A stretch of 64,000 nt of DNA from Mesotoga sp. BH458_6_3_2_1 (GCF_003664995.1 NZ_JFHL01000026.1:1-64000), one strand, 5' to 3'. Positions 8,671 to 18,680 are shown, numbered from the stretch's first letter. Notes: generated by a model not told the origin, from the letters alone. Made by a program: numbers and translations.

Positions 8671-10545
8671 TCAGGCCGAATCAGGAGCCAGAACACTTGA
8701 GATCACAAAGAGCGTTCCAATTGACCAGAGCTGAGGGGAACAACTTGCGGGATATTCCGCAAGTCTCCCGGCTGTTTCAGACGTGGAGAGACCGCTGAAG
8801 AGTTCGGGGAGGCGATTGTCACGATACTTTTCCTTCGCTTTCAAGAGATCTGAGGCGAGCCTCTTTGCCTTTTCGAAAAAGCCGTAATTGGTAAGCCCAA
8901 GCATAATCAGCGAGTTGTCGTGCGGCCAGACGCTTCCGTTATGGTACGAGAAGGGATTATAGCGCTTCATCTTGCTCGAGAGAGTTCTTATTCCCCAGCC
9001 TGTGTACATATCCTCTGAGAAGAGTCTGTCTGCCAGAGCATCTGCTTTGTCTTCGTCCACTATTCCAGTCATGAGACAGTGGCCGGGGTTAGAGGTTATC
9101 GAATCTACCGGAGTTTTGTTCTTGTCGAGAGCCGTAGCAAAGTAGCTCTCATTTTCGAGCCAGAAATCACGGTTGAAATTGGGCTTCAGAGTTGCCGCTT
9201 TCGAAGCATAAAGAGAGGCCATCTCTTGTTTGTCAAAGAGAACAACGAGCTTCTCGAGGCATTTGAAAGCGTCGTACAGATAGCCCTGAACCTCTACGAG
9301 GGCAAGGGGAGGTTCGGCAAGCCTGCCGTCTGCAAAGTTCACCGAATCGGCAGAATCCTTCCAGCCCTGATTGACGAGGCCGCCGCCAGAAGGAGCAAAT
9401 TCGACATATCCGTCGTTATCGGGGTCGGCATATTCATCGATCCACTTTGCGGCTGCCATGATGTTCTTCTCGATGGATTTAATGAAGTCAAGATCACCTG
9501 TCTGCCGGTAGTACCTGTGAGATAGCATTATGAAGAGAAGGGTCGCATCGATCGTTCCATAGTATCTTTCGAAAGGCAATCTTCCTGACAGAGAAAGCTC
9601 GTTCAGGCGGGTCTCGTGGACAATCTTTCCCGGCTGAGCCTCGGAATAAATCTCTTCTTCACAACTCTGGAGAAGAGAATGGATCTTCAGTATGTTCCTC
9701 GTGATCTCTGGAAGAAGATCGACCGTCTGGAGTCCGAAGATTAGACTGTCTCTTCCGAAGACGGTGGCGTACCATGGAAGTCCCGCGCCCGGAAAATCGC
9801 CATATACCGTCGGAATCATAAGCATCTTCAGATCTCCAATTTCCCTTTCGCCTACTTGATTAACGTTCCCAATCAACTGGAGATTCCCCACAGGTCTCTC
9901 TGAAAGCATATCCTTGAAGATCTCTTCTTTCTTCACGGCCTTGCTCAATCTCAGTTTGCCCGAGGCCGTCGCGCTTTGCCCCGGCCTGAGCTTTAGAGCG
10001 AGCGAGGGTAGCGAGTTTTCTATGACATCCTTTTCGTAGTCGCTTTCATACTCGAGGCTGTTGAGTGAAGAAGCAGATACCGTTCTGGACGTTTCCAGCC
10101 CACTGTAAGCATCGTTCTCTCCCCTTATCGTGAAGATATCATCGAAGGCGCAGCTGATTTCGTAATCGAAAGTCAGCTGAACCTCTTCAAGCGAATAGTT
10201 GCTCGCCATCAATTCTACGTACAACGTGTTTCCTACCACACGTAGGGTTTCAGACAGAAGGATATCGAAATGAGGAACTTCGGGCCTTGACCTTCCCAGA
10301 TAGCGGGCTTCTGTTCGATCCCATGAGAAATCTATATGAAGTCTTTTGAGGTAAATCGAGGCTTTCAGAATCATTCTGGATATGAAGCGGGTATCTTCCA
10401 GATAAAGGCCTGCCGCCTTTTCGCTCTCACAGTCTATAATCCCTCTTTCATCGGTAACTGCCATGAGATTCCCGTTCTTCAAGATCTTCACGAGTTCACC
10501 TCTCTTGCCGATCGAGCTCGTAGATTCCGAAATCTTGTTTTGCAT
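8671..10545 (-). CDS. Amylo-alpha-1,6-glucosidase / glycogen debranching-like enzyme
   Basis: This cytoplasmic protein of about 624 residues has an N-terminal beta-sandwich domain (residues about 15-230, including ERGIIDCESEKAAGLYLEDTRF, characteristic of the debranching N-terminal family) followed by an (alpha/alpha)6 barrel. Barrel markers are GRDSLIFGLQ, YGTIDATLLFIML, NQGWKDSADS, NPGHCLMTGI, GWGIRTLSS and YHNGSVWPHDNSLI, where the conserved acidic residues supply catalysis. Such enzymes hydrolyse alpha-1,6 branches of glycogen or related oligosaccharides. The ATG at 10545 follows a TTG codon and has only a weak SD. No signal peptide is present. It is separated by about 100 bp from the S9 peptidase gene read in the same direction. 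Confidence 0.85.
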   Translation of the reverse strand: MQNKISESTSSIGKRGELVKILKNGNLMAVTDERGIIDCESEKAAGLYLEDTRFISRMILKASIYLKRLHIDFSWDRTEARYLGRSRPEVPHFDILLSETLRVVGNTLYVELMASNYSLEEVQLTFDYEISCAFDDIFTIRGENDAYSGLETSRTVSASSLNSLEYESDYEKDVIENSLPSLALKLRPGQSATASGKLRLSKAVKKEEIFKDMLSERPVGNLQLIGNVNQVGEREIGDLKMLMIPTVYGDFPGAGLPWYATVFGRDSLIFGLQTVDLLPEITRNILKIHSLLQSCEEEIYSEAQPGKIVHETRLNELSLSGRLPFERYYGTIDATLLFIMLSHRYYRQTGDLDFIKSIEKNIMAAAKWIDEYADPDNDGYVEFAPSGGGLVNQGWKDSADSVNFADGRLAEPPLALVEVQGYLYDAFKCLEKLVVLFDKQEMASLYASKAATLKPNFNRDFWLENESYFATALDKNKTPVDSITSNPGHCLMTGIVDEDKADALADRLFSEDMYTGWGIRTLSSKMKRYNPFSYHNGSVWPHDNSLIMLGLTNYGFFEKAKRLASDLLKAKEKYRDNRLPELFSGLSTSETAGRLAEYPASCSPQLWSIGTLFVISSVLAPDSA

Positions 10546-10648
10546 CAAAATTGGCCGCTTTCAGGACTTTGCTTTCAATAATCTCGACCAGCCGCCGTAT
10601 TTTCGATTCGAAATCAAATAAGACAACTATGATAAGTATTTCTACTGG

Positions 10649-12634
10649 TTACTTCTCTTCGGTCTTCTCAATCTCTGACTGTTTAAGCATTAACGCCTCT
10701 TCGAGCGGTTCGTCGAGCAGATAGTGACTGAACCAGGCGAGATTCTGTCTCATTATCGCCCTGTGTATACCGGGCTTGTCTGCGCCGTGCCCCATTCCCT
10801 TGTATATCACGAGCCTTACAGGAACGCCCATCTCTCTCAACCCCTGATAAAGCTCAAAGGCGTTCGGTGGTGGAACTCTGGTGTCCGAGGCGCCGTGTTG
10901 TATGAGGGTCGGTGTCGAAGCATTCTTAATGTAAGTCATCGGCGATGTCTGCTCGTATATCTGAGGATCTTCCCAGGGGTTGTTGCCTAGGTGGCGGTGA
11001 CAGAATTCATGAATATCGGTGTTAACGTGATAGGTCATCCAGTTGGATATCCCGGCTCCCACCGAAGCGGCTTTGAATCTGTTCCCGTAAGTCGCACAGA
11101 AGGCCGAGATGTAACCTCCCTGGCTCCATCCCATGACTCCAAGGAGGTCTTTGTCCACAAAACCTTTTTCGATAAGACGATCGACACCGCTAACCACGTC
11201 TTCATAATCTCCAATACCCAGGTTTCTGTAATTCAGCTTTCTGAAGTCTCTCCCTTGGCCTTCGCTGCCCCGGTAATTCGGCTCAAGTACGAGCACTCCT
11301 TTGGACACAAGCTGCTCCACAGGATAGTAGCTGCTCGTGATCATCGCCGCCAGGGCCGTCCATGTCGGACCGCCGTGTACAAGCACGACGAGCGGGTATC
11401 TCTTGGAGCTGTCGAAATCTTCTGGAAGATTGAGAACGCCGTGTATCTCCGTACCGTCGTAGCTCTTCCAGGAGATCCGTTCCTTCCTCACTCTTTTCCT
11501 ATACGGGTAAAAAACGGCGATCTCCGTTATCTTCTTTCCATCTAAATAGATTTCAAGAGGCTCCGCATTGGTCCCCATCGCAGTCGCTATATGTTTACCA
11601 TCAAGGGTCACGCTGGAGGTCAGGACCAACTCGTCCTGATCTGTCAGACGTTCGAGATGGCCATTCATGTCCAGAAGGCCAAGGCTAATTGTGCTGTTCT
11701 CGATCCAGCTGACGAAGAAGCCCCTCTCTGTCCAGGAGACCAGTTCAACGTTCAGATCGTCTTCGACGTTGATCCGTTCTTTTGAGAGATTGAAGAGATC
11801 TGCAATCTCAATAGCTCCGTTATCCATCCAGGGGTCTTCTCCATCTGGCACCACGACGGCGAGTTCCTTCGAGTCAGGAGAGAAGACGAAGCCTCTCGGA
11901 TGCTTAAAGGGCAGTTCTTTCAGTTTTCTTTCGCTGTCCATAAGCATGACCTTGGCTTCATCGAAATCGTTGACGTCGCTTGTAGGCGGAGCCATGAGTG
12001 CGACGTAATTGCCGTCCGGAGAAAGAGAGATCGAAGAAACATGGAATTCCTTCTCATCTGTCAGTTTATCGAAGAGAGTCTCTTCAGATCTCATATCCTT
12101 GGGCAGTTCGAACCTTGAAAAGTACTTCTTCATCGCGCGTGAGAGATGAATGAAGAAAAGAGAGCTGTTTTTCGGTTCCTCGTCTATGTATTCGAATTCG
12201 CCGAAGTTCTCCTTCCTCTTTTTCAGTTCATCGCTTTCAGGAGAAGCGGCAACCAGGTAAAGCCCGTCGTTCTTTCTGCTCCACTTTATCTGACTTATGT
12301 CGTTTTCGAAAGTAAGCAGCTTGAAAGCTCGCTTCTCTTCGAAATCGAAGATCATGACGTCGTTCTTGTTTTCGCCGCCGGTCTTCTGGAGAAATGCAAG
12401 TTTACTCGAATCGGGAGACCAGTCGGGAAGTGAGCAGTCGAATTCATCGTTCGAGACATGTAAAATGGTCTTAATTGCTGCATCATAAACCACAACTGTT
12501 TGCAAATACTTGTTTGTGTTCCAGTCGGCGCGCTTCAGTATATAGGCAAGTTTCTTTCCATCGGGCGAAATTACCGGATTGTTTACGATCGGAAGCGAAA
12601 GCTGCTCTTCAATCGTGAGATATCTGTCGCTCAA
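10649..12634 (-). CDS. S9 family prolyl oligopeptidase / acylaminoacyl-peptidase-like
   Basis: The 661-residue protein has an N-terminal beta-propeller (repeated ISPDGKKLAY, WSPDSSKLAF, LSPDGNYVAL, FSPDSKELAV strands, residues about 15-370) and a C-terminal alpha/beta hydrolase. Catalytic features are GWSQGGY (nucleophile), GASDTRVPP (aspartate) and GMGHG (histidine), with the upstream HGGPTW oxyanion motif. The family removes residues from short peptides or acylated peptides in the cytoplasm; no signal peptide is seen. It starts at TTG 12634, six bases after GGGAGGGG; the nearby ATG is out of frame. Confidence 0.9.
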   Translation of the reverse strand: MSDRYLTIEEQLSLPIVNNPVISPDGKKLAYILKRADWNTNKYLQTVVVYDAAIKTILHVSNDEFDCSLPDWSPDSSKLAFLQKTGGENKNDVMIFDFEEKRAFKLLTFENDISQIKWSRKNDGLYLVAASPESDELKKRKENFGEFEYIDEEPKNSSLFFIHLSRAMKKYFSRFELPKDMRSEETLFDKLTDEKEFHVSSISLSPDGNYVALMAPPTSDVNDFDEAKVMLMDSERKLKELPFKHPRGFVFSPDSKELAVVVPDGEDPWMDNGAIEIADLFNLSKERINVEDDLNVELVSWTERGFFVSWIENSTISLGLLDMNGHLERLTDQDELVLTSSVTLDGKHIATAMGTNAEPLEIYLDGKKITEIAVFYPYRKRVRKERISWKSYDGTEIHGVLNLPEDFDSSKRYPLVVLVHGGPTWTALAAMITSSYYPVEQLVSKGVLVLEPNYRGSEGQGRDFRKLNYRNLGIGDYEDVVSGVDRLIEKGFVDKDLLGVMGWSQGGYISAFCATYGNRFKAASVGAGISNWMTYHVNTDIHEFCHRHLGNNPWEDPQIYEQTSPMTYIKNASTPTLIQHGASDTRVPPPNAFELYQGLREMGVPVRLVIYKGMGHGADKPGIHRAIMRQNLAWFSHYLLDEPLEEALMLKQSEIEKTEEK

Positions 12635-12934
12635 ATCATACCCCTCCCATCTAAGATAAGAAAACTATACTATCATAGTCTATCCTTTGGAAACAAACAA
12701 AATGCCTGCCAACAGCCTTCTCTCCGAATCAAAGTCTATTTCATGCGCCATGTCATGACATCACTTTAAGACACTAGATTCCGGCTCTCAGATATATAAT
12801 CTTGAAGAAGCTACGTAGGAGAGGTTTTCTCTATCGTTCATATTTGCTATCTAATCCATTCTCTTGGCAGGATTCATTCGGGTTTCGGATAACAAATGTC
12901 AATCCCGCCTGAATGAACTAAAGGAGATGTTGGC
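12635..12934. other. Divergent intergenic region
   Basis: 300 bp between the minus-strand S9 peptidase and the plus-strand DUF5050 gene must hold both promoters, but no clear consensus pair was identified. TTCATTC near 12870 and GAATGAA near 12914 form an imperfect inverted pair just before the AAGGAGATG site of the downstream gene. Confidence 0.4.
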
Positions 12935-14161
12935 ATGAAGATTACCTTCCTTCCTCGCTCTCGATTAGGCAAGTGGGGCTTCTCTCTGAGTATGGCCTTC
13001 ATCCTTTTGCTCTTTGCCCAGATACAGTTCTCATTGATTCCTTTGCCAGTCTTCTCTGTTATGACTCTAGGAGTGGCCGGCTTTGTCTTATCTATCATCG
13101 CTTTTATAAAGAGAGATAGAGCATTGGGAACACTGCTTTCCATAATTATCGGAGCCGTGATTATCTTCGTATTTGGATCGATACTGGTCATGTCTACCGA
13201 CCTCTTCAAAGGCTTTCCCGTTGCGAAGGACTACCTGGAGAAGGCGGAAGGAAACGATATGTCAGGAGACGGAATGAATCTCGGAGATATTTCGCAGTCA
13301 GGAGAGCAGATCTTTTTCGTAGAAAAGAACAGGCTGTACACCATAAACATCGACTGGACGAATCGCAGAGAGGTAACGAATTCTCCGGTCAGTTCTATCT
13401 TTCTTTCCGGTGACTGGATTTACTTCACAAACGATCGAGATGTGAGCAACCTGTATAGAATGAGGAAGGACGGAAGCGAGCAAATGAAACTGAGTGAGGA
13501 CAATGTCGCCCATTTCTACGTTCTAGGTGATCACATTGCCTACAGCACGAAGAAAACGCTGGCCGAGTTCAACGAAATAAAGAAGGAAGCGCTAAATACA
13601 GAAGACGCAACAGTGGAAAGCGATGTGGGGACACTATACATGATGAAAACGGACGGCTCGGAAAAAATCGCGCTCTGCAAAGTCTCCCTGGAGCCGGGCA
13701 GGGTAATGATATCCGAAGAGTGGATATACTTCGAAGACTATCAGAAGCTGTGCAAAATAAGGATCGATGGATCAGACTACACTTTGATCTCTGAAAGGGG
13801 AAGGTTGGGTTTCGTTGAGGATGGTTGGGTTTACTTCGTATCGGTTCTCGATCCAGAAACTCGAGCTTATGATGATCTTGAGATCTGCCGTATGAAGAAA
13901 GACGGATCCGAAACTACGGTTCTCTCCTCTGTGAACAAAGTTAGCAGCTCTTGTTTCGATAACGGTTGGTTCTATTACGTTCTCCATTCAGAAAAGGGTC
14001 TGTACCGAATGAGGCCAGATGGATCGGAAAGAGAGAAACTCAATGAAATAAACATCTGGCAATTCGACGGTGTAGCCGGAAACTGGATGTACATTACTGA
14101 CTATGCCGGCCCCAGGTATCGCGTCAAGCTAGATGGCTCGGTAGGCACCAGAATAAACTGA
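12935..14161 (+). CDS. Membrane-anchored DUF5050 beta-propeller protein
   Basis: The 408-residue product has three hydrophobic segments (residues about 14-35, 39-58 and 65-86) and then a large domain made of repeats of the form YRMRKDGSEQMKLSED...WIYF. Recurrent KDGSE/RPDGSE and DWIYF/GWVYF elements define DUF5050, an extracytoplasmic propeller-like fold related to LRP-type YWTD repeats. A sensory or carbohydrate/peptide-binding role is possible but not shown. The start ATG follows AAGGAGATG at suitable spacing. It appears monocistronic. Confidence 0.8.
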   Translation: MKITFLPRSRLGKWGFSLSMAFILLLFAQIQFSLIPLPVFSVMTLGVAGFVLSIIAFIKRDRALGTLLSIIIGAVIIFVFGSILVMSTDLFKGFPVAKDYLEKAEGNDMSGDGMNLGDISQSGEQIFFVEKNRLYTINIDWTNRREVTNSPVSSIFLSGDWIYFTNDRDVSNLYRMRKDGSEQMKLSEDNVAHFYVLGDHIAYSTKKTLAEFNEIKKEALNTEDATVESDVGTLYMMKTDGSEKIALCKVSLEPGRVMISEEWIYFEDYQKLCKIRIDGSDYTLISERGRLGFVEDGWVYFVSVLDPETRAYDDLEICRMKKDGSETTVLSSVNKVSSSCFDNGWFYYVLHSEKGLYRMRPDGSEREKLNEINIWQFDGVAGNWMYITDYAGPRYRVKLDGSVGTRIN

Positions 14162-14546
14162 ACCCTTTCTTTTGACCGGGTTACACATTCCGCTTATCAT
14201 CTTCAACAACCTTTTTTTACGAAGACCCGCAGATTCGAAATCCTTGTTCTTTTGCTGTATGAGTTTCCGGCCACGCTGATTTGGAGTGTCTCCCTGTATA
14301 ATTGGCTCAAAGCTTGCACTCGCTTAATACCCTTTGACTTGCCGTATCTTGAATCGATCTTGAAATCGGTGAATTGGATGTAGTTCCTATAAAAAAGCAA
14401 TTCCCGTCTCAAATTTGATCATCGCAGCTTCAGCTAAGTGTCACATTAGGCTAATTTGCTTTGGTTAGAAAGATAATTGAAGTTTTTATGATTGCCAAAC
14501 CACACCGAACATTGGTCAGAGTTCCCAGGAAAGAGGAGGAATATTC
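14162..14546. other. Intergenic region upstream of the DUF1254 gene
   Basis: 385 bp without a supported gene. A 69-codon minus-strand ORF (14203-14412) lacks a ribosome site. AACCC at 14163 and GGGTT near 14180 could make a weak five-pair stem after the preceding gene, but no T-tract follows. AAAGAGGAGG at its end serves the GTG start at 14547. Confidence 0.4.
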
Positions 14547-15953
14547 GTGGTTTCAAAGAGACTGGTAATTACGTGCTTCCTACTGCTTGTGATGATCTCG
14601 AGCTTATTTTCCGTTCAGCCGGAGCTGACTCTTGATCCGGCTGAGGCAAAGTCCATAGCGAGAGAGGCCTATATTTTCGCCTACCCTATGCTTGAGAACT
14701 ACAGAACAATGTACCTGCAATTATTGAGCTGGGGAAAGCCGAACGAATTCACACATTTCAAACAGCTGTACGGGCCCAAGAACACGATGATTGTCCGTCC
14801 TAACAACGACACCGTTTACTCAATGGTATGGATGGATCTTACGGTCGAACCAATTGTGATATCCATTCCAGAGATTCAAAACCGATACTTCGCATTCCAG
14901 CTAGTTGACATGTACACTCACAATCTAGATTATATTGGAGCGAGAACTACCGGCCCTGGCCCGACGACATTCATGGTTGCCGGTCCCAAATGGGAAGGGG
15001 AAATCCCCTCAGGGATAGATAAGGTGGTCTTCAGCGAAGGCAATTTCGTCTACTGTGTAGTGAGAACGGGCGTGAACAGTGAACTTGAAGGAGACCTTCA
15101 GAAGGTTCTCGAGATACAACAGCAGTACAAATCGCAAACTCTCAACGATTATTGCGGAAATCCCGTCATGGAAGAGAGTCACACCTTGGATCTTCCTCCT
15201 TTCGATCAAGCCGTTGCAGACTCGATCGGGTTTATCGGATACTTCAACTTTCTTCTCGGGCAGCTCGAGATACACCCTTCGGAGAAAGATCTCATTCAGG
15301 GTTTTTCGAAGATTGGAATCGGACCTGACTATCCGTTCGACCCCACAGGTTTTTCAGAACCGATCAGAGAAGCTATAGAGGCGGCGATTGTTGAAGCCCG
15401 GGATGAAATCTATGCAATGGAGACAAAGATAGGAACCATCCAGGACGGCTGGTCTCTGCCAGAGAGAATCTTCGGGAATAGAGAAAGGATGCAGGGACTA
15501 TATCTGATGAGGGCGGCGGCGGCCCATCTGGGATTATATGGAAACGATCTCGAAGAGACTTTTTATCCTAACTGCCTGTTCGACGGTGATGGCGAAACGC
15601 TTGATGCTTCAGAATACAATTACGTGATTAACTTCAGTAAGGATCAGCTGCCTCCGGTTGATCCAAGAGGATTCTGGTCGCTAACAATGTACAACGAAGG
15701 CCAGCAATTTGTCGAGAATCCCCTAAATAGATACTCTATCGGCGATCGATCCAAACTGAAATATGGCGAGGACGGTTCTCTCGTTCTATATCTGCAACAT
15801 GAATCTCCGGGAGCGTCGAAGGAGTCGAACTGGCTTCCGACACCTGACGGGGAGTTCAAGCTCACCATGAGAATCTACATACCGCTGCCCGAAGGTCTGG
15901 ATCCTCTTTACTGTCCGCCGCCAGTTCAAAAAGCCGGTGCTGTCGGTGAGTAG
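14547..15953 (+). CDS. Exported DUF1254/DUF1214 domain protein
   Basis: The 468-residue protein starts at GTG seven bases after AGGAGG. Residues 1-23 form a signal peptide (VITCFLLLVMISSLFSV). The DUF1254 domain follows (AREAYIFAYPMLENYRTMY, then PNNDTVYSMVWMDL with the conserved N-N-D-T segment) and the C-terminal DUF1214 domain contains RGFWSLTMYNE, NRYSIGDRS, YLQHESPG and SNWLPTPDGEF. These paired domains occur in periplasmic proteins of unknown biochemical role in many bacteria. No partner gene is adjacent. Confidence 0.88.
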   Translation: MVSKRLVITCFLLLVMISSLFSVQPELTLDPAEAKSIAREAYIFAYPMLENYRTMYLQLLSWGKPNEFTHFKQLYGPKNTMIVRPNNDTVYSMVWMDLTVEPIVISIPEIQNRYFAFQLVDMYTHNLDYIGARTTGPGPTTFMVAGPKWEGEIPSGIDKVVFSEGNFVYCVVRTGVNSELEGDLQKVLEIQQQYKSQTLNDYCGNPVMEESHTLDLPPFDQAVADSIGFIGYFNFLLGQLEIHPSEKDLIQGFSKIGIGPDYPFDPTGFSEPIREAIEAAIVEARDEIYAMETKIGTIQDGWSLPERIFGNRERMQGLYLMRAAAAHLGLYGNDLEETFYPNCLFDGDGETLDASEYNYVINFSKDQLPPVDPRGFWSLTMYNEGQQFVENPLNRYSIGDRSKLKYGEDGSLVLYLQHESPGASKESNWLPTPDGEFKLTMRIYIPLPEGLDPLYCPPPVQKAGAVGE

Positions 15954-16031
15954 TAAGCTGTTTACAAGACAACCCATGAACTCTACGGCGATTGGCAGGG
16001 ACTGATTCTTAACCAAAACTGGAATACTTTG

Positions 16032-16120
16032 GCTCAACTTTGACAGCAAGGGATCTGCAAACAGCCGAGCAAGCGGGAAGACGAGAAGAAAAGGAGACGT
16101 GCCACCACAGGGATCTATGA
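16032..16120. repeat. Dispersed intergenic repeat, copy c
   Basis: Shares CTCAACTTTGACAG, the AGCAAGC block and CCACCACAG with the copy at 1799-1893 in the same order. Confidence 0.55.
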
Positions 16121-16169
16121 GTGGATTGCGAAGCATTTTCTTGAGTGCTTTTAAGAGGTTCTATAAATG

Positions 16170-16205
16170 GGCGTCTTTCATAATGATGGACGCCGTTTTT
16201 GTTCT
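16170..16205 (+). terminator. Probable rho-independent terminator
   Basis: GGCGTC (16170-16175) pairs with GACGCC (16189-16194) around a 13-base loop and is followed by GTTTTTGTTCTT. It lies over 200 bases after the DUF1254 gene, with repeat copy c between. Confidence 0.7.
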
Positions 16206-16450
16206 TGAAAGACTCTCCTTTCAACGATGCTAATCAGGGAGACCCTCCTTCCTATGAAACGCTAATTCCATTCAAATCAGATACGGAAATGCGGGGTAAG
16301 AAGTGTGTTTTAATTTCTTCCTATCTTGCATGTCTTTCACTTCGCACTATCTTCAAAGAGACGAAAGGCCTTCAAGCCGGTAGATTATCGAAGTGGGTAA
16401 AACGTATGAAAGACTATAATAGTTATGAATTGAAGATGAGGAGACTACAC

Positions 16451-17173
16451 ATGAATACTGTTGTCTGTATTGGAGATAGTATCACCTATGGCCGCGTGGG
16501 TGCAAGTTACTTCGAGATGCTGAAAAGTGAATTCGGGGGAAAGTTCAAGTTTATAAACAGTGGAATAAACGGAAATCTTTCTTACGACGTTCTCAAGAGA
16601 GTAGACGGAGTAACCAGTTTGAAGCCAGATATTGCTGTTCTCCTGGTAGGAACAAACGACGTGTGGGCGACCTACTCAGAAAAGACCATGAAAGCCTATA
16701 TCAGAAAGAACAGACTACCCGAGAGACCTTCAAAAGAGAGCTACGCCAGAAACCTCGTAGAAATCCTGAAAAGGCTAAAGACCGCTCCCATTGCTCATAT
16801 AGGAGTAATGTCGCTGCCTTTGATCACAGAAGAACCCGAACATATTCTCTTCAAGAGAAGCGTGGAATACTCTGAACTGATTAAGAGGATAACCTCACAG
16901 ATGGACTTGTGCTATATAGATCTCAATGAACGTCAACGCGATTATCTGACAAAGGATAAGAAAAATCCTTCTTCAGGGCGGGAAGTCTCCTGGGAATTCA
17001 CATTACGGATGATCTTCAAGCACATCCTATTGAGAAAGAGCTGGGACGAACTATCGCAGGAAAATGGATTTCTGTTGACGGTTGATCATGTTCATCAAAA
17101 CAGCACGGGGGCGGCCTTGATCAAGGATTGCGCCTCTGAGTTCCTGAAAAAGCTTTCGCTTCCAGATGGCTGA
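16451..17173 (+). CDS. SGNH/GDSL-family hydrolase
   Basis: The 240-residue protein begins MNTVVCIGDSITYGR, giving the GDS block I serine within ten residues of the start; GTNDVW is block III and VDHVHQN near residue 215 gives the Asp-x-x-His pair of block V. Family members are esterases or lipases acting on acetyl or acyl esters, often on carbohydrate; the substrate here is unknown. The start is placed at 16451 because AGGAG lies seven bases upstream; the open frame extends to 16199 but includes a terminator. There is no signal peptide, so it is probably cytoplasmic. Confidence 0.85.
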   Translation: MNTVVCIGDSITYGRVGASYFEMLKSEFGGKFKFINSGINGNLSYDVLKRVDGVTSLKPDIAVLLVGTNDVWATYSEKTMKAYIRKNRLPERPSKESYARNLVEILKRLKTAPIAHIGVMSLPLITEEPEHILFKRSVEYSELIKRITSQMDLCYIDLNERQRDYLTKDKKNPSSGREVSWEFTLRMIFKHILLRKSWDELSQENGFLLTVDHVHQNSTGAALIKDCASEFLKKLSLPDG

Positions 17174-17768
17174 TTTCTTCAACGCACATACTTAGAATAG
17201 TGATCATTAGCTGTTCAATTATCCAATTCGATCGGGTTACTGTTTAGGGGAGCTCTTCCTTCTTCATAAATATGTTAGAACGAATCGTCTATAACGAACC
17301 GAAAGAGAGCACTGATAACGGAACAATATCTACTGTTTGATTCATCAAAAACCAGTAGATCCTGTGCAGAAGTACTAAAAGTGACCATTAAAGGAGCCTC
17401 AAACAGTAGCCCTGAACATGACCTCAAACAGAACCATTTTGGGGCAGGTTTTCAGGGCAGGCTATGCGGAATGATGAAGTAAGGAGTTGGTAAAGTCGCT
17501 GGAGACAAAGATCTTCTCTTTTTTCAGGTTATTCCCCTTCTCCAAGTCATTCTGAGATGATTCTGCTCAGAATCTCAACGCGAAAAAGTGAACAGCGGCA
17601 AGTACCAAGATCCAAGTTGTAAGTCATAAGTGCAAAAACTAAGAAGGCAGTTCTCGGCATAAGCAAGCCAAAAAAGGTTCTTCATTCATAATTGCATTTC
17701 TTATAGTGCAACTCAGATCAAGAATTCGACTCTCATTTCAGATATATTTGTTTCAGGAGGGGATCGCT
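17174..17768. other. Intergenic region, no gene seen
   Basis: About 595 bp. A stretch near 17605-17635 (CAAGATCCAAGTTGTAAG) resembles words found in the repeat islands at 30881 and 38650. No convincing promoter pair is visible; the AGGAGGGG site at its end belongs to the AraC gene. Confidence 0.4.
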
Positions 17769-18674
17769 ATGTACGAATGGTACGAAAACGTTCAGCAGAT
17801 CATCGAGCTTATCGAGCGAAATCTAGAAGATGGGCCGACTCTCTCGGAAGTGAGCGAAAACCTTTTCTATTCACCCTTCTACTGCACAAAGAAGTTTCAC
17901 GCTCTAACAGGCATGAGGCTGAGAGACTACGTCCGACTTAGAAGGATCTGCAAGGCCGCACTAGAACTCCGAGACACAAAGAAGTCGATCGCAGAGATAG
18001 CAATCGACAACGGGTTTTCCTCACAGGCGGCTTTCAGCAGATCGTTCAAGAAAGCGTATTCGATTTCACCCAAAGAGTTCAGAACGTCTCCAAAGCCCCT
18101 TCCCCTTCTGCTTAAAAGGATCGTCTACGATCCCCACGTTTTGGGCATCAAAAGGAGGTGCGACTTGAGCGAAAAGGAACTGGAAAGGATCAAAGTGAAG
18201 ATCGAAAGACTTCCAGCACACAAGTTTATCGGAATCAGGAACATCAACGCTAAGGGATACTTCCACTTCTGGGAACTTCAGGAAAGCATTCCCGGTCAAG
18301 ACTGCCACACTGTTACGGGTCTGCTCGAAAGCATCCAGAGCCTTCACGGTCAGATCGGTGGATGGTACTTCGAAGGAGATAAGCGGGGCTATCTATACGG
18401 AATCGAAGTGCCGCTCGATTACAGTGGAGAGGTACCCGAAGGTATGGAGTGTACTATCGTTCCGGAAAGCGAGTATGTGGTCTTCTACTACCCGCCGTAC
18501 GATTACGATGAAAACAACACAGCGGTAATGTCAACTGTCAATGAGCTTGCATGGAACTGGAATCCCGAAGATTCCGGCTACGAATGGAACACTGAAAATT
18601 CGATCTATCAGAGAAGCGACCCCGAGAATTATGGATATGCTATCTGCCGTCCCGTTAAACCTCTGAAAAAATAG
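17769..18674 (+). CDS. AraC-family regulator with GyrI-like ligand domain
   Basis: The 301-residue protein has an N-terminal double helix-turn-helix (residues about 8-106; LSEVSENLFYSPFYCTKKFHALTG and IAEIAIDNGFSSQAAFSRSFKKAYSISPKEFR) and a C-terminal GyrI/effector-binding domain (about 135-298; KFIGIRNI, YFEGDKRGYLYGIEVP, YVVFYYPPYDYDE). This layout is that of Rob/SoxS-type or BltR-like regulators that sense small, often amphipathic molecules. The start at 17769 follows AGGAGGGG with six-base spacing. No target gene is adjacent and a hairpin follows. Confidence 0.88.
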   Translation: MYEWYENVQQIIELIERNLEDGPTLSEVSENLFYSPFYCTKKFHALTGMRLRDYVRLRRICKAALELRDTKKSIAEIAIDNGFSSQAAFSRSFKKAYSISPKEFRTSPKPLPLLLKRIVYDPHVLGIKRRCDLSEKELERIKVKIERLPAHKFIGIRNINAKGYFHFWELQESIPGQDCHTVTGLLESIQSLHGQIGGWYFEGDKRGYLYGIEVPLDYSGEVPEGMECTIVPESEYVVFYYPPYDYDENNTAVMSTVNELAWNWNPEDSGYEWNTENSIYQRSDPENYGYAICRPVKPLKK

Positions 18675-18680
18675 CAGAAA

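Larger units (their letters stand above)
15954..16450. other. Intergenic region with repeat copy c, a terminator and a -10 box
   Basis: 16032-16120 is copy c of the dispersed repeat at 1799. A terminator-like hairpin lies at 16170-16205. TATAAT at 16415-16420 is a plausible -10 box for the SGNH gene, although no good -35 is found 17 bases upstream. The upstream extension of the SGNH ORF (from 16199) runs through the terminator and is not considered coding. Confidence 0.5.

Noticed and set aside
16199-16450. N-terminal extension of the SGNH hydrolase
   Set aside because: It would begin at the T-run of a terminator; an AGGAG site seven bases before ATG 16451 and the position of the GDS motif support the shorter protein.
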